Positions 6,818 to 14,860 of a stretch of DNA of 20,382 bases are shown piece after piece (position 1 is the first letter of the stretch; each line of letters opens with the position of its first letter). Source of the stretch: a virus; IMG/VR virus record IMGVR_UViG_3300009194_000059, positions 1-20,382 of that record. The stretch is one strand, 5' to 3'. The position numbers were made by a program, and so were the translations under genes. The notes below the pieces were generated by a model. The model saw only the letters and a program-made list of their open reading frames with translations. It did no database searches and was not told the DNA's origin.

Positions 6818-9787
6818 ATGGAAACAGCACTAATTATATATTCACAAGGTGACAACGTGCCTACGTTGGTTGACCTTTACGAGAATGAGACGATTGCACT
6901 ACAATTCAACTTTAGTGACATCAAGGACTTGAAACCGCGCGGATCGTACTCGAGAACCTTTCGCATTCCTGCAACGCAAACGAATGGTAAGATATTTGGG
7001 TTCATTCAAGAAAACACTTACCAATTTGCTTCGTTCAATCCAAAGCGAAAACTGAATGCAATTATCACAGTTGACACGATTCCAATCTTGGAGGGTAACT
7101 GTCAATTCAAGGCTTGTTATACAAGTAATGGTGAGGTGAGTGAATACGAGATTGTGTTCTTTGGTAATGTGGTGGACTTCTTTAAGAACATTGCTGACAA
7201 TGATTTCAAAGGTTACATTTCAACACAACTTCAAACGGACTATAACTACGTTGTTGATTATGACAACATAGCCACGTTTAACGCTGAAACGGATATCTAC
7301 TTAAGCCTAACGGATAGAGGGCAAAATTGGGTAGGTAATGTGAACGATGCAAACTCGCGTTGTATCAATTCAACCAACAAAAACGTAGTAGCGAAAGCAG
7401 GTGAGTTAACTCCATTCGTATCGGCTCGGTATATCTTTAACAAGATTATCGAATTAAGCGGATTTCAATTAGGTAGCAATTCTAGTACACTAACAAGTGA
7501 ACTTGACTTTATGTACATTCCGTGGACTTCGGAATCAGGACAAATACAACAAGGCGGTGGTAACCCTGAGACTGCGAAATTCAAGTTGAGCGGATATTCA
7601 CCATATGAAACTTTTGTTGTTGGTGACTTTGCTAATGAGACAATCAATGGTTACACGAACTCGGTGTATCATTTGCCAACTTTGAATATCACAAGTGACC
7701 CAGGTTCAAACATCACAGGTAACGTGTACACCGCGCCATTTAGTGGTAATTACAAATTCAATATGTTTGTTACCGCGCAAGTGGATGCTGAAACTTTAGC
7801 AGAAATTAAATTGAGATTTGTTAAAACTGATTTACTTGGAAACAAGACATTCATTAACTCAACGGGTGGTTTAGATTTCAGTTGGTTCGACAATGAAGGA
7901 AACGACATTTTTTACATAAACGAAGATAGGCTTGGAAGTAACCAAACATCGAATGTGTTTCTTGAAGCAGGTGAAACTATTGAGGCGGTATTTGTACAAT
8001 TAGAACCAACTAATACTTATTGGACATCATTCACAGGAACTTTTACTATTAAGAGTGTTGTAGTTGAAGCCAACGAGATAACAAAGCCATTATACGGAAA
8101 CGTGATTGATTGGAGTGCTAATGCGCCTATAATGAAATGTAGCGAATTTATGGATTCGCTATTTAAGATGTATAACTTGGTGGTTATTCCTAACAAGGTC
8201 AATCAAAAAGAAATTGATTTCATTCCATTTACCGAGTACATCAGTCAAGGAGTTAGTAAGGATTGGACACCATTACTTGATATTAGTAAGGACATTACAC
8301 TAACCGCAACAACTGACTACCAAGCGCGAAAGAATACCTGGACTTATAAGGCAAGTTCCGACCTATTCAACAACCTTTACAACACACAAGGAGACCGCGT
8401 GTATGGTAGGCTTGAATTGATTGATCCACAAAATGACTTTGCTACTGATGAACAAAAAATAGAGTTGTATTTTGGTTCAACTCCGATAGTACCGATTAAG
8501 GCTACATCGTATGCCATCCCTAAATTCGTCAATGACCAGTATCAATATTCAGCACCTAACCCGCGTATCTTGTATAAGACAGGCGAAACGATGAACTTTA
8601 ACGTGTACAATGATGGCACGAATGGAGTTAACGTGGTAACCGCTTATATGTTCAGTCATTATAGTGACTTTTTGCCAGATATTACTTCACGTGATTTGAA
8701 CTTTGGTCAAGAAACACCACTTTGTGAGGTTAGTTCAATACCATATAAGACACTTTACGCGCGTTATTGGAACGAATACATAGAAAACATTTACGCACCC
8801 GATGCGAGAGTTTTAGAAGCCTTCTTTTCGCTTGAATTTGCGGACATTTACAACTTCAATTTTAACGATAAAATCTTTATTAAAGATTCATATTGGAGAA
8901 TCCTATCCATTAGCGATTATGTAGTTGGAACGCAAGACACGGTTAAAGTAACTTTGATTAAGCAAGTGACCGCAACTCCCGATTGTCTTTTAACACCAAC
9001 AGGAATCAGCGCATTAGGTCGCGTTTTATTCGAGGATGTAGATGGAAATCCCGCAGATGCTACCCAAGTTTGTTGTGAGACCTACAATTATAATTGGATA
9101 GATGGCGCGTGTTTCGCGTTTAGCCGAGATAGTGACGGAAGTGGTAAACCAAAGAGCGCACAATTAACAACCGAAAAAACTTTAGCCAATCCACCAATCG
9201 AGAAATCGGGGTTAGTTGTAACGGATAACAACTTTGTTGGTTCGGGTAATGACAATTCGATAGTGTTAGGTAGCGGTAATAGATTAGATAGCGGATTAGA
9301 TTCCGTCTTTGTAATAGGTTACAACTCCAACGTATTAAACGGAGGTACTACAATAGGTAGCGCAGGTGCGTATGTTGGCGAAATGCAAAACGGATTGATT
9401 CCTGTTTGGGGTAAAGGTGACTTTACCAACGATACTACATCCATTACTTTAGCTGCCTATGGTTCGACTTACATCAATATGCCAGACAATTCCGTTTGGT
9501 TGGTCAAATTGCGTTTAATGGTTGGTCAAGTGGGTGCGTTAATTGATGCATCAGTAAGCGGTGAATACAACTTACATATTGCTCAAAGCGGTGGTACTAT
9601 AAGCCTAAAGAACGTGACCACAATAGATGAAACACCGATTGACATAGATGGCAACTTTGTAATTGACTTGGATGTGGTCGGTAGTACCTTTGCAATACTT
9701 GTATTATTGGACAACGCAACGTCTTATCCTTACAATTCAATAAACATTAGCGGTCAATTAACTTACACACAATATCACTATGAATAA
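6818..9787 (+). CDS. Large tail-tip (hub-like) protein with beta-roll insertion
   Basis: At 989 residues this is the largest protein here. Its N-terminus holds VDLYENETIALQFNFSDIKD and then GSYSRTFRIPATQTNGKIFG (to about residue 55). I associate this opening with tail-tip proteins of Bacteroidota phages, probably equivalent to the hub (Tal) at the tail end. The middle is a long beta-rich body. Near residues 750-770 there is a VCCETYNYNWIDGACF motif with three Cys. Residues 798-850 form a repeat of the kind found in trimeric left-handed beta rolls (N-x-x-V-x-G-S-G-N-x-x-x-V-L-G), suggesting a trimeric, surface-exposed adhesin segment. The last 120 residues are another beta domain. It may serve as receptor-binding protein as well as hub. 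Its stop lies inside the start of the next small gene. Confidence 0.62.
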   Translation: METALIIYSQGDNVPTLVDLYENETIALQFNFSDIKDLKPRGSYSRTFRIPATQTNGKIFGFIQENTYQFASFNPKRKLNAIITVDTIPILEGNCQFKACYTSNGEVSEYEIVFFGNVVDFFKNIADNDFKGYISTQLQTDYNYVVDYDNIATFNAETDIYLSLTDRGQNWVGNVNDANSRCINSTNKNVVAKAGELTPFVSARYIFNKIIELSGFQLGSNSSTLTSELDFMYIPWTSESGQIQQGGGNPETAKFKLSGYSPYETFVVGDFANETINGYTNSVYHLPTLNITSDPGSNITGNVYTAPFSGNYKFNMFVTAQVDAETLAEIKLRFVKTDLLGNKTFINSTGGLDFSWFDNEGNDIFYINEDRLGSNQTSNVFLEAGETIEAVFVQLEPTNTYWTSFTGTFTIKSVVVEANEITKPLYGNVIDWSANAPIMKCSEFMDSLFKMYNLVVIPNKVNQKEIDFIPFTEYISQGVSKDWTPLLDISKDITLTATTDYQARKNTWTYKASSDLFNNLYNTQGDRVYGRLELIDPQNDFATDEQKIELYFGSTPIVPIKATSYAIPKFVNDQYQYSAPNPRILYKTGETMNFNVYNDGTNGVNVVTAYMFSHYSDFLPDITSRDLNFGQETPLCEVSSIPYKTLYARYWNEYIENIYAPDARVLEAFFSLEFADIYNFNFNDKIFIKDSYWRILSISDYVVGTQDTVKVTLIKQVTATPDCLLTPTGISALGRVLFEDVDGNPADATQVCCETYNYNWIDGACFAFSRDSDGSGKPKSAQLTTEKTLANPPIEKSGLVVTDNNFVGSGNDNSIVLGSGNRLDSGLDSVFVIGYNSNVLNGGTTIGSAGAYVGEMQNGLIPVWGKGDFTNDTTSITLAAYGSTYINMPDNSVWLVKLRLMVGQVGALIDASVSGEYNLHIAQSGGTISLKNVTTIDETPIDIDGNFVIDLDVVGSTFAILVLLDNATSYPYNSINISGQLTYTQYHYE

Positions 9788-9956
9788 CCCACACGACACA
9801 TTTAAAAACATCAAGGAGATGTTGAAACACGGAATAGGCAAAGACCTACCGAGCAAAGAAAATAAGTTACCAAATTGGTTAACAAAGTCCATAAATTTCA
9901 TCGTTTCTGCGTCTTTAATTATAGGCATTATTTACCTCATTAAATCATTGTTCTAA
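9780..9956 (+). CDS. 58-residue membrane micro-protein
   Basis: A short frame fits exactly between the tail-tip gene and the tape measure. Its ATG overlaps the previous stop by 8 bases and its TAA (9954-9956) abuts the tape measure ATG at 9957. The product has a charged N-terminal half (MNNPHDTFKNIKEMLKHGIG, then Lys/Glu-rich) and one clear membrane helix at about residues 38-55, FIVSASLIIGIIYLIKSLF. With a soluble N-terminus and positive charges before the helix, it is probably an inner-membrane protein with a short tail outside. Function is unknown. A tape-measure partner, a membrane-acting exclusion factor or a holin-like protein are all possible; none is shown. Confidence 0.65.
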   Translation: MNNPHDTFKNIKEMLKHGIGKDLPSKENKLPNWLTKSINFIVSASLIIGIIYLIKSLF

Positions 9957-11525
9957 ATGGCTACACAAAAGACAGTTGTTGAAATTGATATACAAGGCAC
10001 GGAACGCGTTGAATCGATGCGCACTCAAATGCGTAGATTACGCGAAGAGTTGGCGCGATTGCCAGAGGGAACTGCCGAATTTAATAAGGTTCAAAGGCAA
10101 CTTGGTGAACTAAATGACAAAATGGGCGACCTCGGTAGGTCGGTCAATACATTAGCAGGTGATCCGTTAGAACGACTGAATAACTCCTTCGGGATGATTG
10201 GTAGTTCTATACTATCACTTGACTTTGGCGCAGCGCAAACAGGTTTACAAGGAGTAACTTCAGCAATCAATGATTTCAAGTTTGGCGACCTTTCCAATGC
10301 GGCTAAAGGCTTTGGTAAAACAATGCTAGATTTGGGTAAGGCTTTACTTACAAATCCAATCTTTTTGATTGGTGGCGCTATTGCTTTAATCGTTACCAAC
10401 TTTGAGGAACTCACAAAGGCAGGTGGATTAGTTGGTAAAATGTTTGGTTTCCTTAAAACAACCATTGATTCAGTTACGCAAGGTCTTGTTGACTTTATGG
10501 ACTGGATAGGGTTAACCGATTCCAAAGCCGAAGAACGTGCCGAGAATGAAAAGAAAAGAGCCGAAGAGGCAAAGAAGTTGGAGGATGAAAAGGTAAAGAA
10601 GCAAAAGGAAGCCGAAGCCGAAAAAGATAGGTTAGCAAAAGAAGCCGCAAAAAAAGAAGCGGAAAGAATGCAGAAGGTTAGAGATGACCAAAAGGCATTA
10701 ACGGAATATATAAAGGCAGAGCAGGAAAAGAGATATCAAGACACTTTAGCGAATGATGATAAACTTGTAAGACAGGCGCAACTCCAGTACGAAGAAAAAA
10801 AGAAATTAGCGCATGGAAATATTCAACTACTTAAGCAATTAGAAGAAGAATATCAGAAGCAGGTTGCTGAAATTCGTGATAAGGAAACTTTACAAATTAA
10901 AGGTCGTGATGCTACACGTGTAACATCCGCAACCATTACAAGTGGAATTGTACTTAAAACCAACCAAGCCGAAGTAGATGCCGCGTTAGCAAATCAAAAG
11001 AAACAGCAGGAAGGTGATGCCGCTTTATATGCTGCACGTTATCAAATAGCACAACAAACCATAGGCGGTTTAATGGATCTTAATACCGCGTTAGTTGATA
11101 GTGGAATAGTTGACGCAAAGAAAGGATTTCAAATTGCCAAAACTTTGGGCATTGCACAAGCCACGATAGGAACTATTGAAGCTACTCAAAATGCATTTAC
11201 AACTGCTTCGGCAAGTCCTATAACAACTGTATTTCCTGCATATCCGTTTGTTCAGGCAGGTATTGCGGCTGCGGCTGGTATTGCACGTATTGCATCAATT
11301 CGCGCACAACAATTCAACGGAGGTGGAAACGCACCAAAGCCAACTTCAAACGGTGGAGGTGGCTCAATGGGTGGTTCAACTTCAGCCCCTGCGGTTGACT
11401 TATCTTTCTTGAATGTAAATGGTAATAAATCACAACCTATTCAAACCTACGTATTAGCGACTAACGTAAGTAGCGCACAAGAAGCCGAACAAAAAATTAA
11501 AGACCAATCAAAAATCATAAAATAA
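9957..11525 (+). CDS. Tape measure protein
   Basis: This 522-residue protein should set tail length and enter the host with the DNA. The N-terminal 60 residues are a helical coiled coil (MRTQMRRLREELARL). A hydrophobic, membrane-compatible stretch lies at about 128-147 (LLTNPIFLIGGAIALIV). Residues about 190-310 are an extended Lys/Glu/Ala coiled coil. The C-terminal part holds GFQIAKTLGIAQATIGTIEA and an Ala-rich segment AGIAAAAGIARIASI, which are hallmark tape-measure phrases, then a Gly/Ser-rich tail. At the lambda-like ratio of about 0.15 nm per residue this predicts a tail near 80 nm, an estimate only. Unlike in lambda, the chaperone gene is not adjacent but 7.5 kb upstream. The stop overlaps the protease start (TAATG). 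Confidence 0.88.
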   Translation: MATQKTVVEIDIQGTERVESMRTQMRRLREELARLPEGTAEFNKVQRQLGELNDKMGDLGRSVNTLAGDPLERLNNSFGMIGSSILSLDFGAAQTGLQGVTSAINDFKFGDLSNAAKGFGKTMLDLGKALLTNPIFLIGGAIALIVTNFEELTKAGGLVGKMFGFLKTTIDSVTQGLVDFMDWIGLTDSKAEERAENEKKRAEEAKKLEDEKVKKQKEAEAEKDRLAKEAAKKEAERMQKVRDDQKALTEYIKAEQEKRYQDTLANDDKLVRQAQLQYEEKKKLAHGNIQLLKQLEEEYQKQVAEIRDKETLQIKGRDATRVTSATITSGIVLKTNQAEVDAALANQKKQQEGDAALYAARYQIAQQTIGGLMDLNTALVDSGIVDAKKGFQIAKTLGIAQATIGTIEATQNAFTTASASPITTVFPAYPFVQAGIAAAAGIARIASIRAQQFNGGGNAPKPTSNGGGGSMGGSTSAPAVDLSFLNVNGNKSQPIQTYVLATNVSSAQEAEQKIKDQSKIIK

Positions 11526-12112
11526 TGGAAGAAGTAAAAGTAATCGAATACACTATCGATGATAGTGGTTATCTTGGAGTTAACGCAATCTCATTAGTTG
11601 AAAATCCTGCAATCGAAGTTGACTTTGTTGCGTTGTCAAAGACATCAATAAAACAAGCGGCAATCGAAGAGGGTGAACGCAAGATGTTATACGGTGCGGT
11701 GATGATTCCCGACCAACTTATCTACCGCGTAAATGGTGCAGGTGAGGCTTACTATTGTAAATATTCAAAGGACACAATCAATAAGATAGCGCAAGAATAT
11801 CTTAAGCGCAATATGCACCACAATAGCAACCTAGAACACCAAGTGCCAGTTGCAGGTTGTGTGGTTGTTGAGTCGTGGATCAAAGAAGGCGAACACGATA
11901 AGAGTCAAAACTTTGGATTTAGCTTTCCCGATGGTACTTGGTGCATTGGAATGAAAGTAGATAACGATGAAGTGTGGAGTGATATAAAACAAGGTAGTGT
12001 TAAAGGGTTTTCTTTGGAGGGATTCTTTACCGAAATGAGCGAAGAGTATTTAGCAGAGCAAGAGATTGAGAAAATTATGAAGGCATTAGCCGACGAATTG
12101 AGCGCGTTGTAA
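11525..12112 (+). CDS. XkdF-like prohead serine protease
   Basis: This 195-residue protein matches the phage XkdF-type putative serine protease family, which matures the procapsid by cutting scaffold and capsid proteins. It opens with a VIEYTIDD..G..AISLVENPAIEVDF segment. It contains LYGAVMIPDQLIYR (about 55-68), NLEHQVPVAG with H105, SWIKEGEHDKS, FPDGTWCIGMKVDNDEVW and GFSLEGFF with S163. By analogy with HK97 protease, H105 and S163 are the likely catalytic pair. The gene is coupled to the tape measure by a TAATG overlap, an unusual tail-to-head junction. It is followed by several hairpins ending in a terminator, so the downstream scaffold and capsid genes can be expressed at a different level. 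Confidence 0.85.
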   Translation: MEEVKVIEYTIDDSGYLGVNAISLVENPAIEVDFVALSKTSIKQAAIEEGERKMLYGAVMIPDQLIYRVNGAGEAYYCKYSKDTINKIAQEYLKRNMHHNSNLEHQVPVAGCVVVESWIKEGEHDKSQNFGFSFPDGTWCIGMKVDNDEVWSDIKQGSVKGFSLEGFFTEMSEEYLAEQEIEKIMKALADELSAL

Positions 12113-12117
12113 TAGAT

Positions 12118-12154
12118 TACACCCGTGCAGGTGTATTGTTTACCCGACAAACAA
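12118..12154 (+). promoter_or_regulatory. Two tandem RNA hairpins after protease gene
   Basis: Two perfect stem-loops abut each other. The first is TACACC (12118-12123) with GGTGTA (12130-12135) and a 6-base loop. The second is TTGTTT (12136-12141) with AAACAA (12149-12154) and a 7-base loop. They directly precede the terminator hairpin at 12157. They may form a structured 3' end that protects or processes the upstream message, which is inference. Confidence 0.45.
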
Positions 12155-12156
12155 AG

Positions 12157-12182
12157 AACCCCCTACGTTTAGGGGGTTTCTT
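12157..12182 (+). terminator. Intrinsic terminator after prohead protease
   Basis: A strong GC-rich stem, AACCCCCT (12157-12164) paired with AGGGGGTT (12171-12178), has a 6-base loop and is followed by the T-rich end TTTCTT. It follows the protease stop by 44 bases and would separate the tail/protease message from the scaffold/capsid message, or reduce read-through. Confidence 0.72.
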
Positions 12183-12296
12183 CGTTGAACTTAAAAACAA
12201 TTAGAAAAATGAACAAACATTACCCGAATGGGATGACACAAAAGTAAAAACAAATTTGAGTTTATGCGTCTATTAATCAAAGTAATTATCAACACT

Positions 12297-12896
12297 ATGA
12301 GTAAAGTTAACGAAATCGTTTCCAAGTACGCAGAAAAACTAAAGTCCTTTGGGGTTAGTTTGTCGGCTGTTGAGGAAGCGGTAGATCAAAAACAAATGGC
12401 TATGGCTGTGCTCGCTGATGGTACTGAAGTCTATTCCCCTGATGCTGAATTTGGTATTGGTTCGGAAATCTTTGTTATGGATGAAAACGGGAATCCAACC
12501 CCTGCGCCTGATGGAGAACACGAAACCACCGAAGGAAAAATCTTGGTTGTAGTAGAAGGCAAAATCAGCGAAGTAAAAGAAAAGCCAATGGAAGAAGAAC
12601 CAAAGGTTGAGATTGAAATCGAAGAAGTAGAACAGTCTTCTTTCGATGGAGTTTCACGCGAGGAGTTCGAGAACACTATCAGCAAATTGATTGAAGGCTT
12701 TGAAGCCAAAATCAACGCGTTGACTGCTGAAAAGCAAGAACTATCTGCAACTATTGAGAAAATGTCTAAAGCACCTGCTACAGAAAGTGTGAAGAAGTCT
12801 AACCCAGTTGCACAAAAACAAAGCGCAAACGAAGTACCATTTAGAGCAATGGACGCACGTTCACGCGCATATCAATTAATTAATTCTAAAAAATAA
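12297..12896 (+). CDS. Scaffold-like capsid assembly protein
   Basis: This protein lies between the protease and the major capsid gene, the usual scaffold position, and has scaffold character: acidic, low complexity and helical. From the chosen ATG (12297, MSKVNEIVSKYAEKLKS) it is 199 residues; an in-frame ATG at 12264 would add 11. The N-terminal half holds GNPTPAPDGEHETTEGKI, a phrase common in this Bacteroidota phage family. Then comes a run of Glu/Val residues (about 90-115), a coiled coil FENTISKLIEGFEAKINALT (about 125-145), and a basic C-terminus that could bind the capsid protein. No protease motif is seen. The 184-base region before it contains hairpins, a terminator and only a weak promoter-like CAAATTTG at 12251. 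Confidence 0.7.
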   Translation: MSKVNEIVSKYAEKLKSFGVSLSAVEEAVDQKQMAMAVLADGTEVYSPDAEFGIGSEIFVMDENGNPTPAPDGEHETTEGKILVVVEGKISEVKEKPMEEEPKVEIEIEEVEQSSFDGVSREEFENTISKLIEGFEAKINALTAEKQELSATIEKMSKAPATESVKKSNPVAQKQSANEVPFRAMDARSRAYQLINSKK

Positions 12897-12901
12897 AAAA
12901 A

Positions 12902-13810
12902 ATGGCTATTACTATTAACGGTACATACGCAGGTGAATTAGCATTACCATATATTCACGCTGCATTATTGAGTGGTGACACTCTTGCAAAAGGATACGTA
13001 ACGCTTAAGGAAGGTGTTAAATACAAGGCAGTATTGAAGAAATTGGCTTCCGCTAATTTGGTTCAATCATTCACTTGTGATTTCTCTGATCCTACAGATT
13101 TGACTTTGAACGAGGCAGTTCTTGAGGTTAAAGATTTGAAAGTTAACTTGGAGGTTTGTAAGTCACAATTCGCTAAAGATTGGGAAGCTGCTTCAACAGG
13201 TCGCGGATTCGCTAACGATGTTGTTCCTGCTAACTTCCAAGATTTCTTAATCGGTTATGCTGCTGCAAACGTTGCTCAAAATATTGAGTTTAATATTTGG
13301 CAGGGTGATTTCGGTGGTGCTGGTTCATACACAGCATTCGATGGATTGGAGAAACTTATCAAGGCTCAATCTACTTTGGAAACTACTTGGACTACAATGA
13401 CCGCTGCAAATGTCATTGCTAATGTTCAATCAGTTTTGGCTTTGTTGCCTGAATCTTTGGTTGGAAATCCTGACACTAAAGTATATATGAACCGTGCTAC
13501 TGCTCAGTTGTATCGTCAAGCAGTTGCCGCTTTGGGTTATGCATTTGAATACAACGCATTCAAAGAGTTCAATATGCAAGTTGATGGTTATGATATCTTG
13601 GTTTGTCCAGGTATGACTACAGGTACTATCGTTGCTTCTAAAATTGACAACTTGTTTGTTGGTGTAGATGCCAACAGCGACTTCGCTGAAGTTAAAGTTG
13701 TAGATATGTCTTTGACTGATGCATCTGATATGGTACGTATGGCAATGAAATTCCGTGTAGGAACTCAAATCGGTTTCGGTTCTGATGTTGCTATCGGTTA
13801 TATTGACTAA
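12902..13810 (+). CDS. Major capsid protein
   Basis: This 302-residue protein is the best candidate for the HK97-fold major head protein. It follows protease and scaffold directly. It begins MAITINGTYAGELALPYIHA, contains a long helix region ANFQDFLIGYAAANVAQNIE (about 104-123), and NPDTKVYMNRATAQLYRQAV (about 187-206) equivalent to the P-domain spine seen in related capsids. It ends in beta strands with FRVGTQIGFGSDVAIGYID. Codon choice changes here towards GCT, GTT, ACT, GGT and TTG compared with the GCG- and CGC-rich codons of the tail genes, as expected of a very highly expressed gene. The start follows a pure A-rich leader (eight A residues), not a Shine-Dalgarno site. A hairpin follows its stop. 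Confidence 0.85.
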   Translation: MAITINGTYAGELALPYIHAALLSGDTLAKGYVTLKEGVKYKAVLKKLASANLVQSFTCDFSDPTDLTLNEAVLEVKDLKVNLEVCKSQFAKDWEAASTGRGFANDVVPANFQDFLIGYAAANVAQNIEFNIWQGDFGGAGSYTAFDGLEKLIKAQSTLETTWTTMTAANVIANVQSVLALLPESLVGNPDTKVYMNRATAQLYRQAVAALGYAFEYNAFKEFNMQVDGYDILVCPGMTTGTIVASKIDNLFVGVDANSDFAEVKVVDMSLTDASDMVRMAMKFRVGTQIGFGSDVAIGYID

Positions 13811-13825
13811 TAAAAAACACAAGTA

Positions 13826-13856
13826 AAAAGGTGGGGGAATAAGTCCCCTGCCTTTT
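13826..13856 (+). terminator. Terminator-like hairpin after capsid gene
   Basis: The arms AAAAGG (13826-13831) and CCTTTT (13851-13856) plus an inner GGGG/CCCC pairing form an interrupted stem, ending in TTTTATTG. It lies 15 bases after the capsid stop and could act as a partial terminator or a 3' stabiliser, letting capsid message exceed that of the following gene. Confidence 0.55.
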
Positions 13857-13888
13857 ATTGTAAATAATAACAACTAAAAAAAATTACT

Positions 13889-14434
13889 ATGGCTTGTGAA
13901 TTAACCGCAGGATTTGCACTTGATTGTAAAGAGGGTGTAGGTGGTATTAAGGCTATCTTCTTGCAACAATTAGCAGACTTCCAAACAGGAGTTGTGATAA
14001 ATGGTACAAGTGAAGAAGTAGAAGAATTACCTACTGCATCAATTTACCAATACACACTTCCAAAACATACTGGTTCTTTTACTGAAGAAGTTGCTTCTTC
14101 TGTTGAAAATGGAACAATTTTCTACACGCAAACCGTTACTGCAACTTTCTTTAAGTTGACTGCTAACCGTAGAAAACAACTTGAATTAGTTGCTAAAAAT
14201 CGTCTTGTTGTTTTTGTATTGGATAACAACAATAACATCTGGATGATTGGTAAGGTTGATGGTGCTGAAGTTACTGCTGCATCTACTTCTACAGGAACTG
14301 CAAAAGGTGATTTGAATGGTTATACCATTACATTTACTGCAGAAGAAGCCCACAAGGCTTACCGATTGGAGTCTTATGGTACAACTCCATTTGATAACTT
14401 CCCTGATATCACCGTTGTAGCACCTACAATTTAA
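13889..14434 (+). CDS. Probable major tail tube protein
   Basis: This 181-residue protein begins MACELTAGFALDCKEGVGGI and contains TGSFTEEVASSVENGTIFYTQ (about 61-81), a helix TANRRKQLELVAKNRLVVFV (about 92-111) and GYTITFTAEE (about 144-153). The alternation of strands with one central helix fits the tail tube fold. I know close relatives only as phage structural or hypothetical proteins. Two observations support a tube role: it uses the same GCT/GTT/ACT-rich codons as the capsid gene, implying an abundant virion protein, and no other candidate tube gene exists in the window. It has its own A-rich leader (AAAAAAAATTACT before ATG). A Bacteroidota promoter and an intragenic terminator follow. 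Confidence 0.6.
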   Translation: MACELTAGFALDCKEGVGGIKAIFLQQLADFQTGVVINGTSEEVEELPTASIYQYTLPKHTGSFTEEVASSVENGTIFYTQTVTATFFKLTANRRKQLELVAKNRLVVFVLDNNNNIWMIGKVDGAEVTAASTSTGTAKGDLNGYTITFTAEEAHKAYRLESYGTTPFDNFPDITVVAPTI

Positions 14435-14444
14435 TTTATATTTG
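14415..14444 (+). promoter_or_regulatory. Bacteroidota-type promoter for portal operon
   Basis: TTG at 14415-14417 is followed after exactly 19 bases by TATATTTG at 14437-14444, matching the Bacteroidota sigma-factor consensus TTG-N19-TAnnTTTG. It overlaps the 3' end of the preceding gene. Transcription would begin near 14451, at or within a few bases of the start codon at 14453, so the message would be nearly leaderless. Confidence 0.55.
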
Positions 14445-14452
14445 TTTAAAGG

Positions 14453-14860
14453 ATGAATTACCTTCAAACGAATACCGCATCGCAGACCCTTCTCCTTTCT
14501 TTAAAGGAGGGGGTTTTGCTTTTTGATACAACGTATACGAATTACTTACTTGTAATTCAAAACGAAATTACATTAGAGACATTTTATGTTATACCTGCTC
14601 AAATCAGCGAGAACGATAGGGTCACGACTTTGGCAATTAGTACAAATGACGATGATCCAACTAATGGTTCTATCCTTGTTACTAATGGTGGGCGGTATAA
14701 CTTCATTATATACGGTCAAAATTCAACTACAAATCTTGACCCACAAAACGCGGATGTGGTTGGTGAGATTAAAAGAGGGTTTATTCAAATGGAAACTTTG
14801 GTGAACTATTACGACCAACCAAACATAATTATTCCAAGCGACATCGAATACAATGGATAA
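14453..14860 (+). CDS. Conserved virion-associated protein of unknown function
   Basis: This 135-residue protein begins MNYLQTNTASQTLLLSL. It has a beta-strand-rich body and the phrase YNFIIYGQNSTTNLDPQNAD (about 82-101), which I recognise from a conserved family located beside portal and tail tube genes in Bacteroidota phages. No function is known; a small head or tail accessory protein is likely from context. The start is supported by the MNYL opening and an AAAGG just upstream, one of few Shine-Dalgarno-like sequences here. An intrinsic-terminator-like hairpin lies inside codons 14-20. The stop overlaps the portal start by 8 bases. Confidence 0.7.
   Translation: MNYLQTNTASQTLLLSLKEGVLLFDTTYTNYLLVIQNEITLETFYVIPAQISENDRVTTLAISTNDDDPTNGSILVTNGGRYNFIIYGQNSTTNLDPQNADVVGEIKRGFIQMETLVNYYDQPNIIIPSDIEYNG
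14490..14524 (+). terminator. Intragenic terminator-like hairpin
   Basis: CTCCTTT (14492-14498) pairs with AAAGGAG (14503-14509) around a CTTT loop. Two G-U and two C-G pairs extend the stem to about 11 pairs, followed by TTTTGCTTTTT. It lies within the first 25 codons of the gene at 14453 and downstream of a promoter. It could cap the abundant capsid/tube message or attenuate the portal message. Confidence 0.6.

Noticed and set aside
10091-10525. 144-codon open frame on the minus strand under the tape measure gene
   Set aside because: Antisense to a well-supported coding region; no family features, and no operon context on that strand.
12209-12247. 12-codon frame between terminator and scaffold gene
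   Set aside because: Too short to separate from chance and without overlap or leader-peptide features.
12251-12258. CAAATTTG as a promoter -7 element for scaffold and capsid genes
   Set aside because: One mismatch to TAnnTTTG and no TTG at the proper distance upstream; too weak to list as a promoter.
13430-13873. 147-codon open frame on the minus strand under the capsid gene
   Set aside because: It mirrors the low-complexity codon use of the capsid gene and covers the capsid terminator; the product has no recognisable motif.
14586-14804. 72-codon plus-strand frame inside the gene at 14453
   Set aside because: Fully contained in another frame of a conserved gene with no overlap logic like the spanin pair.
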